Assembly (NCBI GenBank): GCA_000635495.1
Contig: JFLW01000041.1
Coordinates: 95,501-159,500, forward strand
Direction: 5' to 3'
Length of the DNA: 64,000 nucleotides
From: Prochlorococcus sp. scB243_495K23
GTDB lineage: Bacteria; Cyanobacteriota; Cyanobacteriia; PCC-6307; Cyanobiaceae
Shown here: piece after piece, positions 32,765-42,825 of the stretch
Position numbering within the stretch: position 1 is the first letter of the stretch
Layout of the letters: every line of letters starts with the position of its first letter
Made by a program: the position numbers and the translations under genes
The notes under the pieces: generated by a model
Database searches by the model: none
What the model saw: only the letters and a program-made list of their open reading frames with translations
What the model was told of the DNA's origin: nothing

Positions 32765-33783
32765 TACTCTATTCGTGGATCTAAATATGCTATTAAAATA
32801 TCCACGAAGAGATTTAAAGAGACTATGAGCATAGAGGTAAAAATTACAATTCCTTGAACCAAGGTATAGTCTCTTTGAGAAATAGCTTCATGTAATCTTA
32901 AAGCAATACCTGGCCATGAAAAAGTTACCTCAAACAATAGAGCACCTCCTGCTAATGAGGCCATAGTCAAGCCAGAAATAGTGACAATTGGCAATAGAGC
33001 ATTAGGCAGTGCATGGTTTAAAAATATTTTTTTCCTTGATATTCCCCTACATATAGCAGCATTTACATAATCACTTTTTAATGTCTTATCCAAATTTACT
33101 CTTAATGAGCGGCTGAATATACCACTTAATAAAAAGCCAAGGGTAATCGAAGGAAGTGAAAGATGATAAAGACTATCTTTCAAAGCAATAATATTATTTG
33201 AAAGAATACTATCTAAAACTAGAAAACCTGTAATTTGAGGTTGTTGTTGAAATATTGGAAATCTACCTCCAATTGGGGAAATATTAAAAAATACAGAAAA
33301 TAATAATTGCGCTAACATTGCACCCCAAAAAGGAGGGATCGCATATGTGGCAATTCCTAATATTCTCGCAATATAATCAGTATTTTTCCCTCTATTTCTT
33401 AAGCCAAGTAACCCCAATGGGAATCCTATTAGTGTGGCACTTAATATTGAAAAGAATCCAAGTTCAAGACTTGCAGGCAATGACTTAATAATAATATTAA
33501 TGACAGGCTCTTGGGTACTAAGAGATTGGCCAAAATCTAAGTGCAGTATATTTTTAATATATGAAAAATATTGATTTATTAAAGGTTCATTTAGCCCCAA
33601 TTTATTTCTTAAAAGCTCCCTAGAAACCTCATCTGCACCGGATCCAAGTATTGCATCAACAGGATCGCCGGGAGCAACTCTTAATAAAATAAAAACTAAT
33701 GAAGAAATTATCCATAACATTATGGGTATTAATGAAATTTTTAATAGGGAATAATTTAGTAGTTTATTTAAATTTCTACTCAT
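32761..33783 (-). CDS. Peptide/nickel-type ABC transporter permease (DppB-like)
   Basis: 340 residues of the binding-protein-dependent permease family. The N-terminal helix is followed by LRVAPGDPVDAILG, which is typical of DppB/OppB, and the EAA-like loop AICRGISRKKIFLNHALPNA lies near residue 240. It overlaps the substrate-binding protein by 8 bases. The second permease and ATPase subunits are not in the window. Confidence 0.88.
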   Translation of the reverse strand: MSRNLNKLLNYSLLKISLIPIMLWIISSLVFILLRVAPGDPVDAILGSGADEVSRELLRNKLGLNEPLINQYFSYIKNILHLDFGQSLSTQEPVINIIIKSLPASLELGFFSILSATLIGFPLGLLGLRNRGKNTDYIARILGIATYAIPPFWGAMLAQLLFSVFFNISPIGGRFPIFQQQPQITGFLVLDSILSNNIIALKDSLYHLSLPSITLGFLLSGIFSRSLRVNLDKTLKSDYVNAAICRGISRKKIFLNHALPNALLPIVTISGLTMASLAGGALLFEVTFSWPGIALRLHEAISQRDYTLVQGIVIFTSMLIVSLNLFVDILIAYLDPRIEY

Positions 33784-35347
33784 TAACTAACTCAAGATCA
33801 CTCAATGAGATTATTCCTGCACCATTAAAAATAGGTTTTGATATTTTATTTTGTGTCCATGCTTTTTGAGAGGATATCCAAATAGGAATATAAGGTATTG
33901 AACGTGCTGCTATTTTTTCAATTTCAATAAGTTTTTCTAATCTTTTTATTCCACTTATTTTTTCACTCTCAAGAAATAAACTTTCCACTTTATTAGATCC
34001 CCAAAAACTACCGCTGTAAACTGATTCTCCTTTTTTACATATGCCATCAACTATTTGATTACAACTTAAAAGAGGGGTGAGATAGGCCTCTGGATCTGAA
34101 TAAGCCCCAGTCCAATCGAGAAGAACTGCCGTATAAATTCCTAAACTTAAATTCTTATAAACTGTGGTAGATTCAACCCCATTGAGTTCAATATCAATAC
34201 AATCTTTCAAAGAACTTTTAATTTCTTCTTGCCATGTCAGAGCAATAAGCTTGTCAGCTGGTACATTCGATCTATAAGTAAGTGGTATTTTTAGAATATT
34301 TCCATTGCAATAATTTTCTTTTTGCAATAACCTTCTTGCTTCTAAATAATTGTATTTAGGCCACAGTTCTTGATTATCTGTTTTTAATATCGGAGGAATA
34401 ATTGATCTAGAGGGCTTCCTTAATCCATAACTTACTTTCTCACTAATCAATTTTCTATTAAGACTTTTTGCCAAAGCCAGTCTTAAATTAAAATTATTTA
34501 GGGGATAAGAACTAGTTTTAAGGCTTATAAAACTTAATTCAGTGAAAGGGCTATTACCTTCATTAAACTGTTTATTTTTGCTTAAATTATTTAAACTTTT
34601 TCTCTGACTATCATCAATTGAATTTGATAAAAGCACGTCAATTTGTTTACTTTTTAAAGCCCCAAAAAGAGATGATGAATTTGAATATCCCACAAAATTA
34701 ATGCCTTTATTTAATGGCTTTTCACCCCAATAATTCAAATATGGATCAATTGATTGAACTTCATTAGAAAAACTAGTCAGCACATACTTGCCAGTACCAA
34801 CGAATTTTTCATTTAGAAACTTATCAGAATATTCTTTGTAAAAGGTAGGAGATATTGGAGTTAAATTTACTGATGTGAGTAAACCATTTAAAGAACTTGA
34901 TGGTTTATTCAAATTTATTATGACTGAATATTCACTTGGCGTTTCTATTGATTTAATCTTATTTCCTAAAATATAGTTCATCGTTCCAATTCTTTTGAAT
35001 CTATCAAAGGTAAACTTCATAGCATTTGAGTTAAATGCAGTTCCATCGTGAAAAAAAACATTCTTTCTTAAATTGATAGTAATTTGAAGTCTATCCTTTG
35101 AAATAACTGGCATCCCAGAGGCCAATTGAGGGATTAATTCTCCATCAGAATTAAATTCATATAATGTGTCTCCAAGAGAACTGATTAATTGAATTGCTTT
35201 AAGAGTATTTGCTCTAGCTGGATCTATAGATTCAATTTTTCCAGAACTTGCTACTATGATTTTTTTAGATATTCTTTTTGAGCCGCAAGAATTCTGTAAA
35301 AAAGAAATTAAAATAATAATTATTGATAAAACAACTTTTTTTTTCAT
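33776..35347 (-). CDS. Substrate-binding lipoprotein of a peptide-type ABC transporter
   Basis: 523 residues of SBP family 5. The signal peptide ends in a lipobox (FLQNSC, Cys 21), making it a lipoprotein. The family motif SAGK-type DPARANTLKAIQLISSLGDT and RKNVFFHDGTAFNSNAMKFT are visible. It may bind peptides, nickel or another small solute. Its 3' end overlaps the permease gene, and it precedes it in one transcriptional unit. Confidence 0.85.
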   Translation of the reverse strand: MKKKVVLSIIIILISFLQNSCGSKRISKKIIVASSGKIESIDPARANTLKAIQLISSLGDTLYEFNSDGELIPQLASGMPVISKDRLQITINLRKNVFFHDGTAFNSNAMKFTFDRFKRIGTMNYILGNKIKSIETPSEYSVIINLNKPSSSLNGLLTSVNLTPISPTFYKEYSDKFLNEKFVGTGKYVLTSFSNEVQSIDPYLNYWGEKPLNKGINFVGYSNSSSLFGALKSKQIDVLLSNSIDDSQRKSLNNLSKNKQFNEGNSPFTELSFISLKTSSYPLNNFNLRLALAKSLNRKLISEKVSYGLRKPSRSIIPPILKTDNQELWPKYNYLEARRLLQKENYCNGNILKIPLTYRSNVPADKLIALTWQEEIKSSLKDCIDIELNGVESTTVYKNLSLGIYTAVLLDWTGAYSDPEAYLTPLLSCNQIVDGICKKGESVYSGSFWGSNKVESLFLESEKISGIKRLEKLIEIEKIAARSIPYIPIWISSQKAWTQNKISKPIFNGAGIISLSDLELVNE

Positions 35348-35634
35348 ATTTCATAATTACTTAGTTTTTCTGAAGAATTATTTGAGCAGAAAATTTGTAA
35401 GGTTATTTGATTTATTTCTAAGGCAAATGTTTTTTTGGAATTACAGGCAAAAGGCCACTCTCTCACCCAACAAATTTCTTTACTTATATTTAAACCAATT
35501 ACTTGAAAAGTCTTATTGCTATTTTTAATTTTTACACAAGCACCTTTATAAAGGTTTTCAGAAGAACTTAAATTATTATTATTTTCCCTGTCTAATAGTT
35601 TTGAATGCATCATTAAGGTTCTAAAACCAAACAC
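35344..35634 (-). CDS. Hypothetical protein upstream of the ABC operon (96 aa)
   Basis: Soluble, with three or four Cys and several Trp (ICWVREWPFACNSKKTFA). Two other in-frame ATG codons lie 7 and 8 codons downstream (MMHSKLLDRENN) and may be the true start. Its 3' end overlaps the start of the binding-protein gene by 4 bases, so the two are translationally coupled. Not recognised. Confidence 0.6.
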   Translation of the reverse strand: MFGFRTLMMHSKLLDRENNNNLSSSENLYKGACVKIKNSNKTFQVIGLNISKEICWVREWPFACNSKKTFALEINQITLQIFCSNNSSEKLSNYEI

Positions 35635-35683
35635 TTACTTTCTTTTGTTTACCAAGCTATAAAGAAATTTGCAAACTATTTTT

Positions 35684-36985
35684 TTAAATACAACTTAATT
35701 GACTTGCAATAATTTTGACTTCATTTAGCGAATTTATTTCATCTTTCGATTTCTCAAAATCTCCATTATTGACCTCATGAGTAATAACGACAATTTCTGC
35801 TTTGTCCTCACTTGCATCAAGTTGAACAATTGATTCGATTGATACATTATTCTTTCCAAAAATATCTCCAATCTTTCCTATGACACCTGGACTATCAAGA
35901 CAAATAATTCTAAGGTAATTTTTTTTATATATTTGCGAAGATTCTATGATATGACAGGTTCTCCAGAAATCAAAAGATAACAATGGATCGACTGAATTAT
36001 TATTTTTTACTGAGGCGGCATGCAGATTTAATATATCTGATACTACAGATGCAGCAGTTGGGCCACTCCCCGCACCTGGACCATACAACATTATCTCTCC
36101 AAGAGGATCAGCCTCTATCAATAAGGCATTGTTAACTCCCTTAACTGTTGCCAATGGATGAGATTTTGGAATCAAAGAAGGGCCTACCCAAATATTCAAA
36201 GCAAGTGAATCATTACTATTTGTTTGTCCCCTTTCGGAGAGCGCTAAAAGTTTTATTTCAAATCCTAATTTATTGGCATATTCGATATCCTTGAGATTAA
36301 TTTTACTAATACCCTCAGAATGAATCTCCTCTCTTTTGATTTTCCCTCCAAATGCGAGTTCACTAAGGATTGAAATCTTATCAGCAGCATCGTGCCCCTC
36401 AACATCTGCAGTTGGATCAAATTCTGCGTAACCAAGGCTTTGGGCCAATTTTAAAGTCTCCTTATAATCAGCTTTTTCATTTGCCATCTTTGAAAGAATA
36501 AAATTTGTTGTGCCATTTATTATCCCAACCATTTTTTTTATGCTATTACTTTTTAATGATCTTTTTAAGGGTTCAACTATTGGAATCCCCCCGCAAACAG
36601 CGGCTTCTGACAATATATACACTCCTTCTTTAGATGCAGTTTTATATATTTCTTCTCCATATCTTGCAATAACTGCTTTATTTGCGGTAACAACAGATTT
36701 ACCTAATTTTAATGATTGCAGAATAATTTCTTTCGCTAAATCAACCCCACCCATTACTTCAACAATCACATCTATAGATGGGTCATTAATTAATTTAAAT
36801 GGATCATCAGTTAATAAATTATTATCTAGCTCAAGATCTCTTTTTTTATTAAGATCTTTAACTGCTATTTTTGAAATTTCTATTTCTTTTAGAATTGGAT
36901 GTGAATCAAGGTCAGAAGATAATATTTTATAAATCCCTGAACCTACAGTTCCAAAACCTACAATACCAATTTTGCATTTTCTCAT
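35684..36985 (-). CDS. hom: Homoserine dehydrogenase
   Basis: 433 residues, normal for the bacterial enzyme that makes homoserine from aspartate semialdehyde for threonine and methionine synthesis. The NAD(P) fold has IGIVGFGTVGSGIYKIL (residues 5-21), ANKAVIARYGEEI and GIINGTTNFILSKM, the catalytic region has YAEFDPTADVEGHDAADKIS, and an ACT domain starts at about 355 (DSPGVIGKIGDIFGKN). Confidence 0.95.
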   Translation of the reverse strand: MRKCKIGIVGFGTVGSGIYKILSSDLDSHPILKEIEISKIAVKDLNKKRDLELDNNLLTDDPFKLINDPSIDVIVEVMGGVDLAKEIILQSLKLGKSVVTANKAVIARYGEEIYKTASKEGVYILSEAAVCGGIPIVEPLKRSLKSNSIKKMVGIINGTTNFILSKMANEKADYKETLKLAQSLGYAEFDPTADVEGHDAADKISILSELAFGGKIKREEIHSEGISKINLKDIEYANKLGFEIKLLALSERGQTNSNDSLALNIWVGPSLIPKSHPLATVKGVNNALLIEADPLGEIMLYGPGAGSGPTAASVVSDILNLHAASVKNNNSVDPLLSFDFWRTCHIIESSQIYKKNYLRIICLDSPGVIGKIGDIFGKNNVSIESIVQLDASEDKAEIVVITHEVNNGDFEKSKDEINSLNEVKIIASQLSCI

Positions 36986-37030
36986 TGTTTTATTTCTTTT
37001 TACTTTGAATTTAATCTTATATTATTAGAC

Positions 37031-37450
37031 CTACAAAAATTCATTTGCTTGAGACTGCATTTTCAATAATATGTTTAAAAAACCATTTGATCGTGAAGGG
37101 GTTAAGCTTGCTTTCAAACCAGTATCTTCAATAAATTTCTTATCTATTTCAACTACTTCATTTGGTGTTAACTCATTTAATCCACTTATTAGAAAGGCCA
37201 ACAAACCCTTTGTTATGAGAGCATCAGAATATCCTTCCCAAAATAATTTCCCGGATTTAATAGTTGCCTTAACAAAAACTTCTGAAACGCATCCCTTAAC
37301 TTTATTTTCTTCAACAAGGATTTCACTATCTGGTTCTTTCAATTTTTTGCCTAACCACAATATATATTCATATTTTCTTTTTGGATCTTCTGATTTCTTC
37401 AACTTTTCTACTAAAGTTGATAAAATATTGTATTTTTCCTGATTTTCCAT
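37031..37450 (-). CDS. SufE-family sulfur acceptor protein
   Basis: 139 residues. C54 in NKVKGCVSEVFVKA is the sulfur-accepting cysteine of SufE. The flanking fold fits the family: YEYILWLGKKLKEPDSE before it and LWEG-type strand YSDALITKGLLAFLISGL after it. It accepts persulfide from SufS in Fe-S cluster assembly. Downstream of hom on the same strand. Confidence 0.9.
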   Translation of the reverse strand: MENQEKYNILSTLVEKLKKSEDPKRKYEYILWLGKKLKEPDSEILVEENKVKGCVSEVFVKATIKSGKLFWEGYSDALITKGLLAFLISGLNELTPNEVVEIDKKFIEDTGLKASLTPSRSNGFLNILLKMQSQANEFL

Positions 37451-37489
37451 TTTTTAAAACTATAAATTAATCACTTCATGAATCTTCTA

Positions 37490-38047
37490 TTATACAAATA
37501 TTTCTTTTTCCGTGATAAAGCCAGATAAAGGAATATCCCACTCAGCTCTGGTTAAGGGAATCGTACTTACACAATTAGAAGTTAATACTCCAATGCATGG
37601 AACATTTCTCCAATCATTATCTCGCCTCAATTTATCAAAATAACCTCCTCCATAACCTAATCTTGTTAAATTTTTATCAACGGAAAGACATGGTACAAAT
37701 ATCATACTTATCTGCAAATAACTTAATGGAGAAGAGTTAAATGGACTCAGTATCCCCTCAGAATCTTTGGTAAGAGGTTTTTCGTCCCATGGATAAAATA
37801 ACAACTCTTTTTTATCTTTACATCTAGGCAAAGCTAAAGTAAATTTTTTCTTAAGACTTCTAATATCAACTTCATTTTGTAGAGGCCAATATATGGCTAT
37901 GTAACCAATATTTTTATATCCCTTAACAAATGAATCAATATATAATTTTACATTCTTTTCTACATTTTCTCTTTGATTGAAAGAAATCTCATCTCTCAGT
38001 TTTCTATAAGTGTCCCTCTCAAATTTCTTACTTTCAAAGATCGTCAT
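37490..38047 (-). CDS. 5-formyltetrahydrofolate cyclo-ligase family protein
   Basis: 185 residues. The family motifs IYWPLQNEVDIRSL and LTRLGYGGGYFDKLR (residues ~128-143), which binds the folate and ATP, are present. It converts 5-formyl-THF to 5,10-methenyl-THF. Starts 9 bases downstream of ruvC on the same strand. Confidence 0.9.
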   Translation of the reverse strand: MTIFESKKFERDTYRKLRDEISFNQRENVEKNVKLYIDSFVKGYKNIGYIAIYWPLQNEVDIRSLKKKFTLALPRCKDKKELLFYPWDEKPLTKDSEGILSPFNSSPLSYLQISMIFVPCLSVDKNLTRLGYGGGYFDKLRRDNDWRNVPCIGVLTSNCVSTIPLTRAEWDIPLSGFITEKEIFV

Positions 38048-38056
38048 ATCAAATTT

Positions 38057-38530
38057 TCAGTTAAAGCCATCTTCATTCAGTTTTGTGAGTGCTATAGCCA
38101 ATGCATCTGCTGAATCATCAGGTTTTGGAGGTTTACTAAGATCTAAGTTATACATAACAGCATCAAGAATATCTTTCTTAGATGCCTTTCCAGATCCAGC
38201 AATTGTTAATTTTATCTGAGCAGGTGAATATTCACTAACATGAATTTTTTTAGAGGCCAATACCATCATAATCACTCCTCTAGCCTGCACCACACTAATG
38301 GTAGTGCTTGACCTGTAAAAGAAAAATTTTTCTACCGCCGCTGCTGTTGGGTTCCACTGATTTATTAATTCATTAAGATCTTGGAATATCTCATAAAGTC
38401 TATCTTCTTCTTTTTTGCCTTTATCTGTCTCAATAACACCGCAATCTAATAATATCTTTCTTCCATTTTCTATTTCAATTATTCCATAACCAACTCTAGC
38501 TAATCCAGGGTCAATCCCAATTATTCGCAC
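38057..38530 (-). CDS. ruvC: Holliday-junction endonuclease RuvC
   Basis: 157 residues, normal length. [16 protein letters not shown] carries D7, [12 protein letters not shown] has the catalytic Glu, and [14 protein letters not shown] the closing acidic residues of the RNase H-like fold. It resolves Holliday junctions with RuvAB. It lies 5 bases downstream of chlI and is co-directional. Confidence 0.95.
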   Translation of the reverse strand: MRIIGIDPGLARVGYGIIEIENGRKILLDCGVIETDKGKKEEDRLYEIFQDLNELINQWNPTAAAVEKFFFYRSSTTISVVQARGVIMMVLASKKIHVSEYSPAQIKLTIAGSGKASKKDILDAVMYNLDLSKPPKPDDSADALAIALTKLNEDGFN

Positions 38531-38535
38531 TGTTA

Positions 38536-39624
38536 TTAAGCTTCAGCAGATAATTGGAATTTTGAAAGATTTTCTTTTTCATCTAAATCGAATACTTTAC
38601 AAAAAGCTTGAATGACTCTTTCGCCTGAATCAACTTGTTCTAGAGGATCTTTTCTTAGTCTATGTCTTAAAGAACAAGAAATAACCCTTGCGATATCATC
38701 TTCTTGCACTTCAGTTCTGCCCTCAAAGGCTGCGATTGCCCTTGCAGACCTATTTGTAACAATATCTCCACGTAAACCATCAACATCTAATTCTCCGCAG
38801 ATTGCAGAAATATTCAATCTTAGGTCATCGTCCATTTGAACAGAATTTAATATTTCTTGAGCTTTAATAACCTTTTGTTGAAGTTCATCCTGTTGTTTCT
38901 CAACACTCAATGAAAACTCATCAGGATTATCGTCAAAAGAAGTTCTTTGATCTACCACTTGAACTCTTAATTCAGCATCTCTAACTGTCTTAACCTCAAC
39001 ACTCATTCCAAACCTATCCAATAGTTGAGGCCTTAATTCACCTTCTTCTGGATTACCTGAACCAATAAGGACAAACCTCGCAGGATGTCGAACTGAGACC
39101 CCCTCCCTTTCAACTGTATTCCATCCGGAAGCGGCCGAATCTAAAAGTACATCAACTAAATGATCATCAAGTAAATTCACTTCATCAACGTATAGTAAAC
39201 CCCTATTAGCTTTAGCCAACAATCCAGGTTCGAATGCCTTAACGCCTTCACTCAAAGCCTTCTCTATATCAATGGTTCCACAAAGCCTGTCTTCAGTAGC
39301 CCCTAAAGGCAAGTCAACCATAGGTACTTGTTTTTGAATACTCTCTAAATTTTCTCCTTGAGTAATTTTTTCCAAAACTTCTTTACTTTGTAAATCAGGA
39401 TCGACTAGTGAACTATTATATGGATCGTCTTTAACAACATCGATTGCAGGCAACAAATCAGCTAAGGCTCTGATTGTTGTAGACTTTCCAGTCCCTCTAT
39501 CACCCATTATCATCACTCCTCCAATTCTTGGATCAATAACATTTAATAAGAGAGCCAATTTCATTTCTTCTTGACCAATTACTGCTGTAAAAGGAAAAAC
39601 TCTTCTTTTCTTTGTTGTAACCAC
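38536..39624 (-). CDS. chlI: Magnesium chelatase subunit I (ChlI)
   Basis: 362 residues, an AAA+ ATPase. Walker [10 protein letters not shown] is at 41-49, the [17 protein letters not shown]alker B region is at about 145-161, and [20 protein letters not shown] is the sensor region. With ChlD and ChlH it inserts Mg into protoporphyrin IX, the first committed step of chlorophyll synthesis. Next to ruvC. Confidence 0.96.
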   Translation of the reverse strand: MVTTKKRRVFPFTAVIGQEEMKLALLLNVIDPRIGGVMIMGDRGTGKSTTIRALADLLPAIDVVKDDPYNSSLVDPDLQSKEVLEKITQGENLESIQKQVPMVDLPLGATEDRLCGTIDIEKALSEGVKAFEPGLLAKANRGLLYVDEVNLLDDHLVDVLLDSAASGWNTVEREGVSVRHPARFVLIGSGNPEEGELRPQLLDRFGMSVEVKTVRDAELRVQVVDQRTSFDDNPDEFSLSVEKQQDELQQKVIKAQEILNSVQMDDDLRLNISAICGELDVDGLRGDIVTNRSARAIAAFEGRTEVQEDDIARVISCSLRHRLRKDPLEQVDSGERVIQAFCKVFDLDEKENLSKFQLSAEA

Positions 39625-39745
39625 AGTTTTAGTTTTCTTAAATATTCAAATAATCAATAGATGCTACTTCAGAAAATGTTTTTAGTAAATATCCCTATCA
39701 AATTAAAACAAGCAGCGAATAATAACTAATCAAATTTATACTTAG

Positions 39746-40495
39746 TTATTTATTTTTTGAATTGTTCAAAAACCAGTTTATTTGATGGACAATTCCTCTT
39801 AAAACATTTACTTCGTGCATTGATGTATTTGCCCTCAAAATAAAATTCTTAAATTTACTGATTTTTGCCTTAGAAGTATGTTTTAAGAGATATCCAACTC
39901 GCAAAAGCATTTCCTCTATCTCCACAAATGTATCATGTACTTCTTTCGATGATGCCAAATTAAAAACTTTTAATTCATTATTTATATTCTTTTTAGAAGA
40001 CTTATTTAATTCATACAAAACTATTGAAACTGCGTGAGAAAGATTTAATGAAGGATTGTTCTGAGAAGTTGGAATATTAAAGGTTTTATTTGCTAGAAGC
40101 AATTCACTGTTAGTTAAACCCCTATCTTCTCTCCCAAATATAATTGCTAAATTATTTATATTCTTAAAGGTTAAAGTCCAATCAAATATATCTTCAGAAG
40201 ATACAAAAAATGAATCTTTATTTACATCAATCCTTCCACAAGATGCTAAAACCAAATCACAATCAAAAATTGCTTTTTGAAGTTCATCAAAAACCTTACA
40301 ATGTTTAAGAAATTTTTGACCTTTAAGAGCCATTTTTTTTGCTTCTAAAGAAAATATGTCGCATTTAGGAGAAACAATTCTTAATTCATCAACTTCAAAA
40401 TTACTGCATAATCTGGCAACGCTGCCTACATTTAAAGGACCACTTGGTTCAACTAAAATTACCTTTAAATTCGAAAAATTTTTTCCCAAAATCAT
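39746..40495 (-). CDS. RNA 2'-O-methyltransferase (TrmH/TrmJ-type SpoU)
   Basis: 249 residues. The knotted SPOUT motifs are visible: VEPSGPLNVGSVARLCSNFE (residues 15-34), IIFGREDRGLTNSELLL and NPSLNLSHAVSIVLYEL. TrmJ/LasT-like in length; it methylates tRNA or rRNA. It overlaps cytM by 4 bases (ATGA-type junction), so the two are translationally coupled. Confidence 0.9.
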   Translation of the reverse strand: MILGKNFSNLKVILVEPSGPLNVGSVARLCSNFEVDELRIVSPKCDIFSLEAKKMALKGQKFLKHCKVFDELQKAIFDCDLVLASCGRIDVNKDSFFVSSEDIFDWTLTFKNINNLAIIFGREDRGLTNSELLLANKTFNIPTSQNNPSLNLSHAVSIVLYELNKSSKKNINNELKVFNLASSKEVHDTFVEIEEMLLRVGYLLKHTSKAKISKFKNFILRANTSMHEVNVLRGIVHQINWFLNNSKNK

Positions 40496-40878
40496 TCAAG
40501 GCTATGAAGATATTTTAATAAATTGGCCATATTTACAGAATCAATTTCAAAACTTGGCATAGGAGGAGTAAGGCCCCCAGTAACTTGTTTTATTATCTCT
40601 TTATCATTCAAACGTTTAGTTATTGAATGTAAGTCTGGGCCCACTAATCCTCTCGCTGTAATTCCATGACATCCAACACAATTTATCTTAAAAAGCGCAT
40701 CTCCATCCTCAGCAGAGCCATTAAGCTCAAGAGTTTCAATGATATATTTGTTATTTTCATGATGATTAAAGAAAAATATTGAAAAACAAATCAAAAAAAC
40801 TCCAAATACAACAAAAATAATTTTTAAGAATTCTCTCTTAAAGTCTTTTTCTGCTGCAGTTGATGAAGATGTTGACAC
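40492..40878 (-). CDS. cytM: Cytochrome c-M
   Basis: 128 residues. A membrane anchor at about 17-37 precedes the heme-binding motif CVGCH (C67, C70, H71) and the ligand-type Met in TPPMPSF (M107). The [14 protein letters not shown] and [11 protein letters not shown] parts match CytM rather than c6. CytM is a low-abundance membrane-bound cytochrome associated with electron flow under stress. It stands next to petG, which is divergent. Confidence 0.9.
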   Translation of the reverse strand: MSTSSSTAAEKDFKREFLKIIFVVFGVFLICFSIFFFNHHENNKYIIETLELNGSAEDGDALFKINCVGCHGITARGLVGPDLHSITKRLNDKEIIKQVTGGLTPPMPSFEIDSVNMANLLKYLHSLE

Positions 40879-40933
40879 AAAAAATAGTCTCTATGTAACA
40901 ATTGTGGATAATAAATTTAAAAAAGGCAAAAAA

Positions 40934-41053
40934 ATGATCGAGCCTCTTCTATGTGGAATTGTTTTAGGTTTAGTTCCAATAACTCTTCTTGGATTATTTG
41001 TAAGCGCATGGAATCAATACAGAAGAGGTTCAGGGATGCTGGACATTGATTAA
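40934..41053 (+). CDS. petG: Cytochrome b6-f complex subunit 5 (PetG)
   Basis: A 39-residue ORF starting [20 protein letters not shown], one membrane helix, and a tail with [10 protein letters not shown]. This is PetG, needed for stability of the b6-f complex in thylakoid membranes. It lies between cytM (divergent) and rsmD (convergent), and its 3' end overlaps the end of rsmD by 24 bases. Confidence 0.96.
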   Translation: MIEPLLCGIVLGLVPITLLGLFVSAWNQYRRGSGMLDID

Positions 41054-41629
41054 AAATGTTAATCTTGACTGCCCATAATTTCGTACATCTATAGTTTCCC
41101 ACAAAGTACTTTTTTTAATAAATAGATTAGGAGAATGTTCACAAATAACTGTTGAATCTTTTTTTAAAAAATCACAATTAAATAATTGTTTTAAAACTAA
41201 TTCATGGAAATCTACATTGTATGGAGGGTCTAGATAAACAAAATCAAATTTTAATTTGTTTAAATCCATATTTCTAGATGATAAATTTCTCTCATAATTA
41301 GGTTTTGTCCATTTCAAAACATCTTTACAAATAACTTCGATATCATTTCTCCTATTCTCTATATTCTCCAACGAAAGTAAATTTTCTAAGCAGACTTTTG
41401 AGTTTATTTTGTTTTTTTCAATTGCAATTATTTTGCTCGCCCCGTGATTATAGGCTTCACAAGATATGGCCCCTGTTCCACTAAATAAATCTAACCAGTT
41501 ACTATTTTCAACTCTTTTGTTCAATATATTAAATATGGCCTCTCTTACTCTCAAAGTTGTTGGTCTGGTATAAGAATTATTTGGACTTTGGAGTTTTTTA
41601 CCGCCTATTAATCTTAAGTTAGCCTTCAT
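41030..41629 (-). CDS. rsmD: 16S rRNA guanine-N2 methyltransferase (RsmD)
   Basis: 199 residues. [11 protein letters not shown] at the N-terminus, then [15 protein letters not shown] and [20 protein letters not shown] (SAM site), and [12 protein letters not shown], the DPPY catalytic motif. It methylates G966 of 16S rRNA. The last 24 bases overlap petG on the other strand. Confidence 0.93.
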   Translation of the reverse strand: MKANLRLIGGKKLQSPNNSYTRPTTLRVREAIFNILNKRVENSNWLDLFSGTGAISCEAYNHGASKIIAIEKNKINSKVCLENLLSLENIENRRNDIEVICKDVLKWTKPNYERNLSSRNMDLNKLKFDFVYLDPPYNVDFHELVLKQLFNCDFLKKDSTVICEHSPNLFIKKSTLWETIDVRNYGQSRLTFLINVQHP

Positions 41630-41642
41630 CCCTAAGCATCTG

Positions 41643-42260
41643 TTATTGAATATTATTCAGCCATCTTCTTAAAAGTTTTTCACCGGTTATTCCAGATTTT
41701 TCCGGATGAAATTGACAGGCCAATAAATTATCATTCTCTATCATTGCAGTTAATTTTTCAGGGCCATAATCAACCTGAGCTGCAATAATATTTAAGTCAT
41801 CCGGGATCGCATGATAGGAATGAACAAAATAGACCCAATTATTTAATTCTTCAATCCCAAATAAAGTATTATTTTTTGTAGGTAAAAGTTGGCACCAACC
41901 CATGTGTGGGATTCTTTGGTTAACAATATTGGGTATTTTTTGTATTTTTCCTTTTAAAATTCCAAGCCCTTGAACTTTTCCTTCATCACTAGATTCAAAA
42001 AGGAGTTGGAGACCTAAACATATCCCAAAAAAGGATTTCCCACTTTTAATCCAACTTTTCAAATCAGTTATCAAATCAGTATTGATAAGATTCTTCATCG
42101 CTGGATCAAACGCTCCAACCCCAGGCAATATTATCGCTTTACAAAGCTTAGAATCATTAAAGTTTTTAATTAATATAATTTCTTCTCCAAGACTTTCTAG
42201 AGATTTTGTTACAGAATGAATATTACCCATTCCATAGTCTATAAGTCCAATTTTATGCAA
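41643..42260 (-). CDS. hisH: Imidazole glycerol phosphate synthase glutaminase subunit
   Basis: 205 residues, normal length. PGVGAFDPA near residue 46, the nucleophile C81 in GICLGLQLLFES, and CQFHPEKSG near the C-terminus give the Cys-His-Glu triad. It supplies ammonia to HisF in histidine synthesis. Downstream of trxA by 11 bases. Confidence 0.95.
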   Translation of the reverse strand: MHKIGLIDYGMGNIHSVTKSLESLGEEIILIKNFNDSKLCKAIILPGVGAFDPAMKNLINTDLITDLKSWIKSGKSFFGICLGLQLLFESSDEGKVQGLGILKGKIQKIPNIVNQRIPHMGWCQLLPTKNNTLFGIEELNNWVYFVHSYHAIPDDLNIIAAQVDYGPEKLTAMIENDNLLACQFHPEKSGITGEKLLRRWLNNIQ

Positions 42261-42271
42261 AGCCTTTAAAT

Positions 42272-42595
42272 TTATAAATGCTTAGTTAAAGTGCTCGAAA
42301 GAGTAGCTTTTGGCACAGCACCGACAACAGTATCAACCTTTTGACCTCCTTTAAAGATCATTAAAGTAGGAATACTTCTAATTCCGTATTGGCTTGCTAC
42401 ATTTGGATTCTCATCTGTGTTTAATTTAAAAACTTTAATTTTCCCTTCAAAGTCTTTTGAGATTTCTTCTACAACAGGTGCAACCATCCTACATGGACCG
42501 CACCATGGTGCCCAAAAATCAACCAATACTGGTAGATCACTTTGCAGTACATCCTTGTCAAATGAAGAATCAGTTACGGCTGGAGCTGATGACAT
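42272..42595 (-). CDS. trxA: Thioredoxin
   Basis: 107 residues. The redox motif [11 protein letters not shown] contains C32 and C35, and the cis-Pro motif [11 protein letters not shown] is present. The canonical m-type thioredoxin of cyanobacteria, reducing Calvin cycle enzymes and peroxiredoxins. The upstream interval contains Yfr1, which conserves the trxA-guaB arrangement known in cyanobacteria. Confidence 0.96.
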   Translation of the reverse strand: MSSAPAVTDSSFDKDVLQSDLPVLVDFWAPWCGPCRMVAPVVEEISKDFEGKIKVFKLNTDENPNVASQYGIRSIPTLMIFKGGQKVDTVVGAVPKATLSSTLTKHL

Positions 42596-42686
42596 AATTT
42601 AAGTATTCCTTTTTGAAAATTTAGCAGGCAATTCTTTTAAGTGATGATTTCATTACAGATTAAATAATATAAGTAACAAAATACCT

Positions 42687-42740
42687 AAAAAAGCCCGATT
42701 AATCGGGCGATTTAGTGTGTGAGGAGTATGGAGTTTCCCC
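42687..42740 (-). ncRNA. yfr1: Yfr1 small RNA
   Basis: On the minus strand the sequence reads GGGGGAAACTCCATACTCC, then TCACACACTAAATC, and a GCCCGATTAATCGGGC stem with six T. This is Yfr1's layout: a short 5' hairpin, the unpaired ultra-conserved ACTCCTCACACAC and a terminator hairpin, at the conserved location between guaB and trxA. A TATTAT -10 box lies just upstream. About 54 nt; the 5' end is an estimate. It regulates mRNAs, including porin (som) messages, by base pairing in other strains. Confidence 0.95.
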
Positions 42741-42825
42741 CATCATTTAATAATAACTCCTAATTAGAAAATTTTTCAAATTAATAATTAATTCACTAAG
42801 GATTTATAATTTTGCTCTAGGTGAA

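Noticed and set aside
36510..36932. 140-residue plus-strand ORF inside hom
   Set aside because: Antisense shadow of homoserine dehydrogenase, which has full family motifs.
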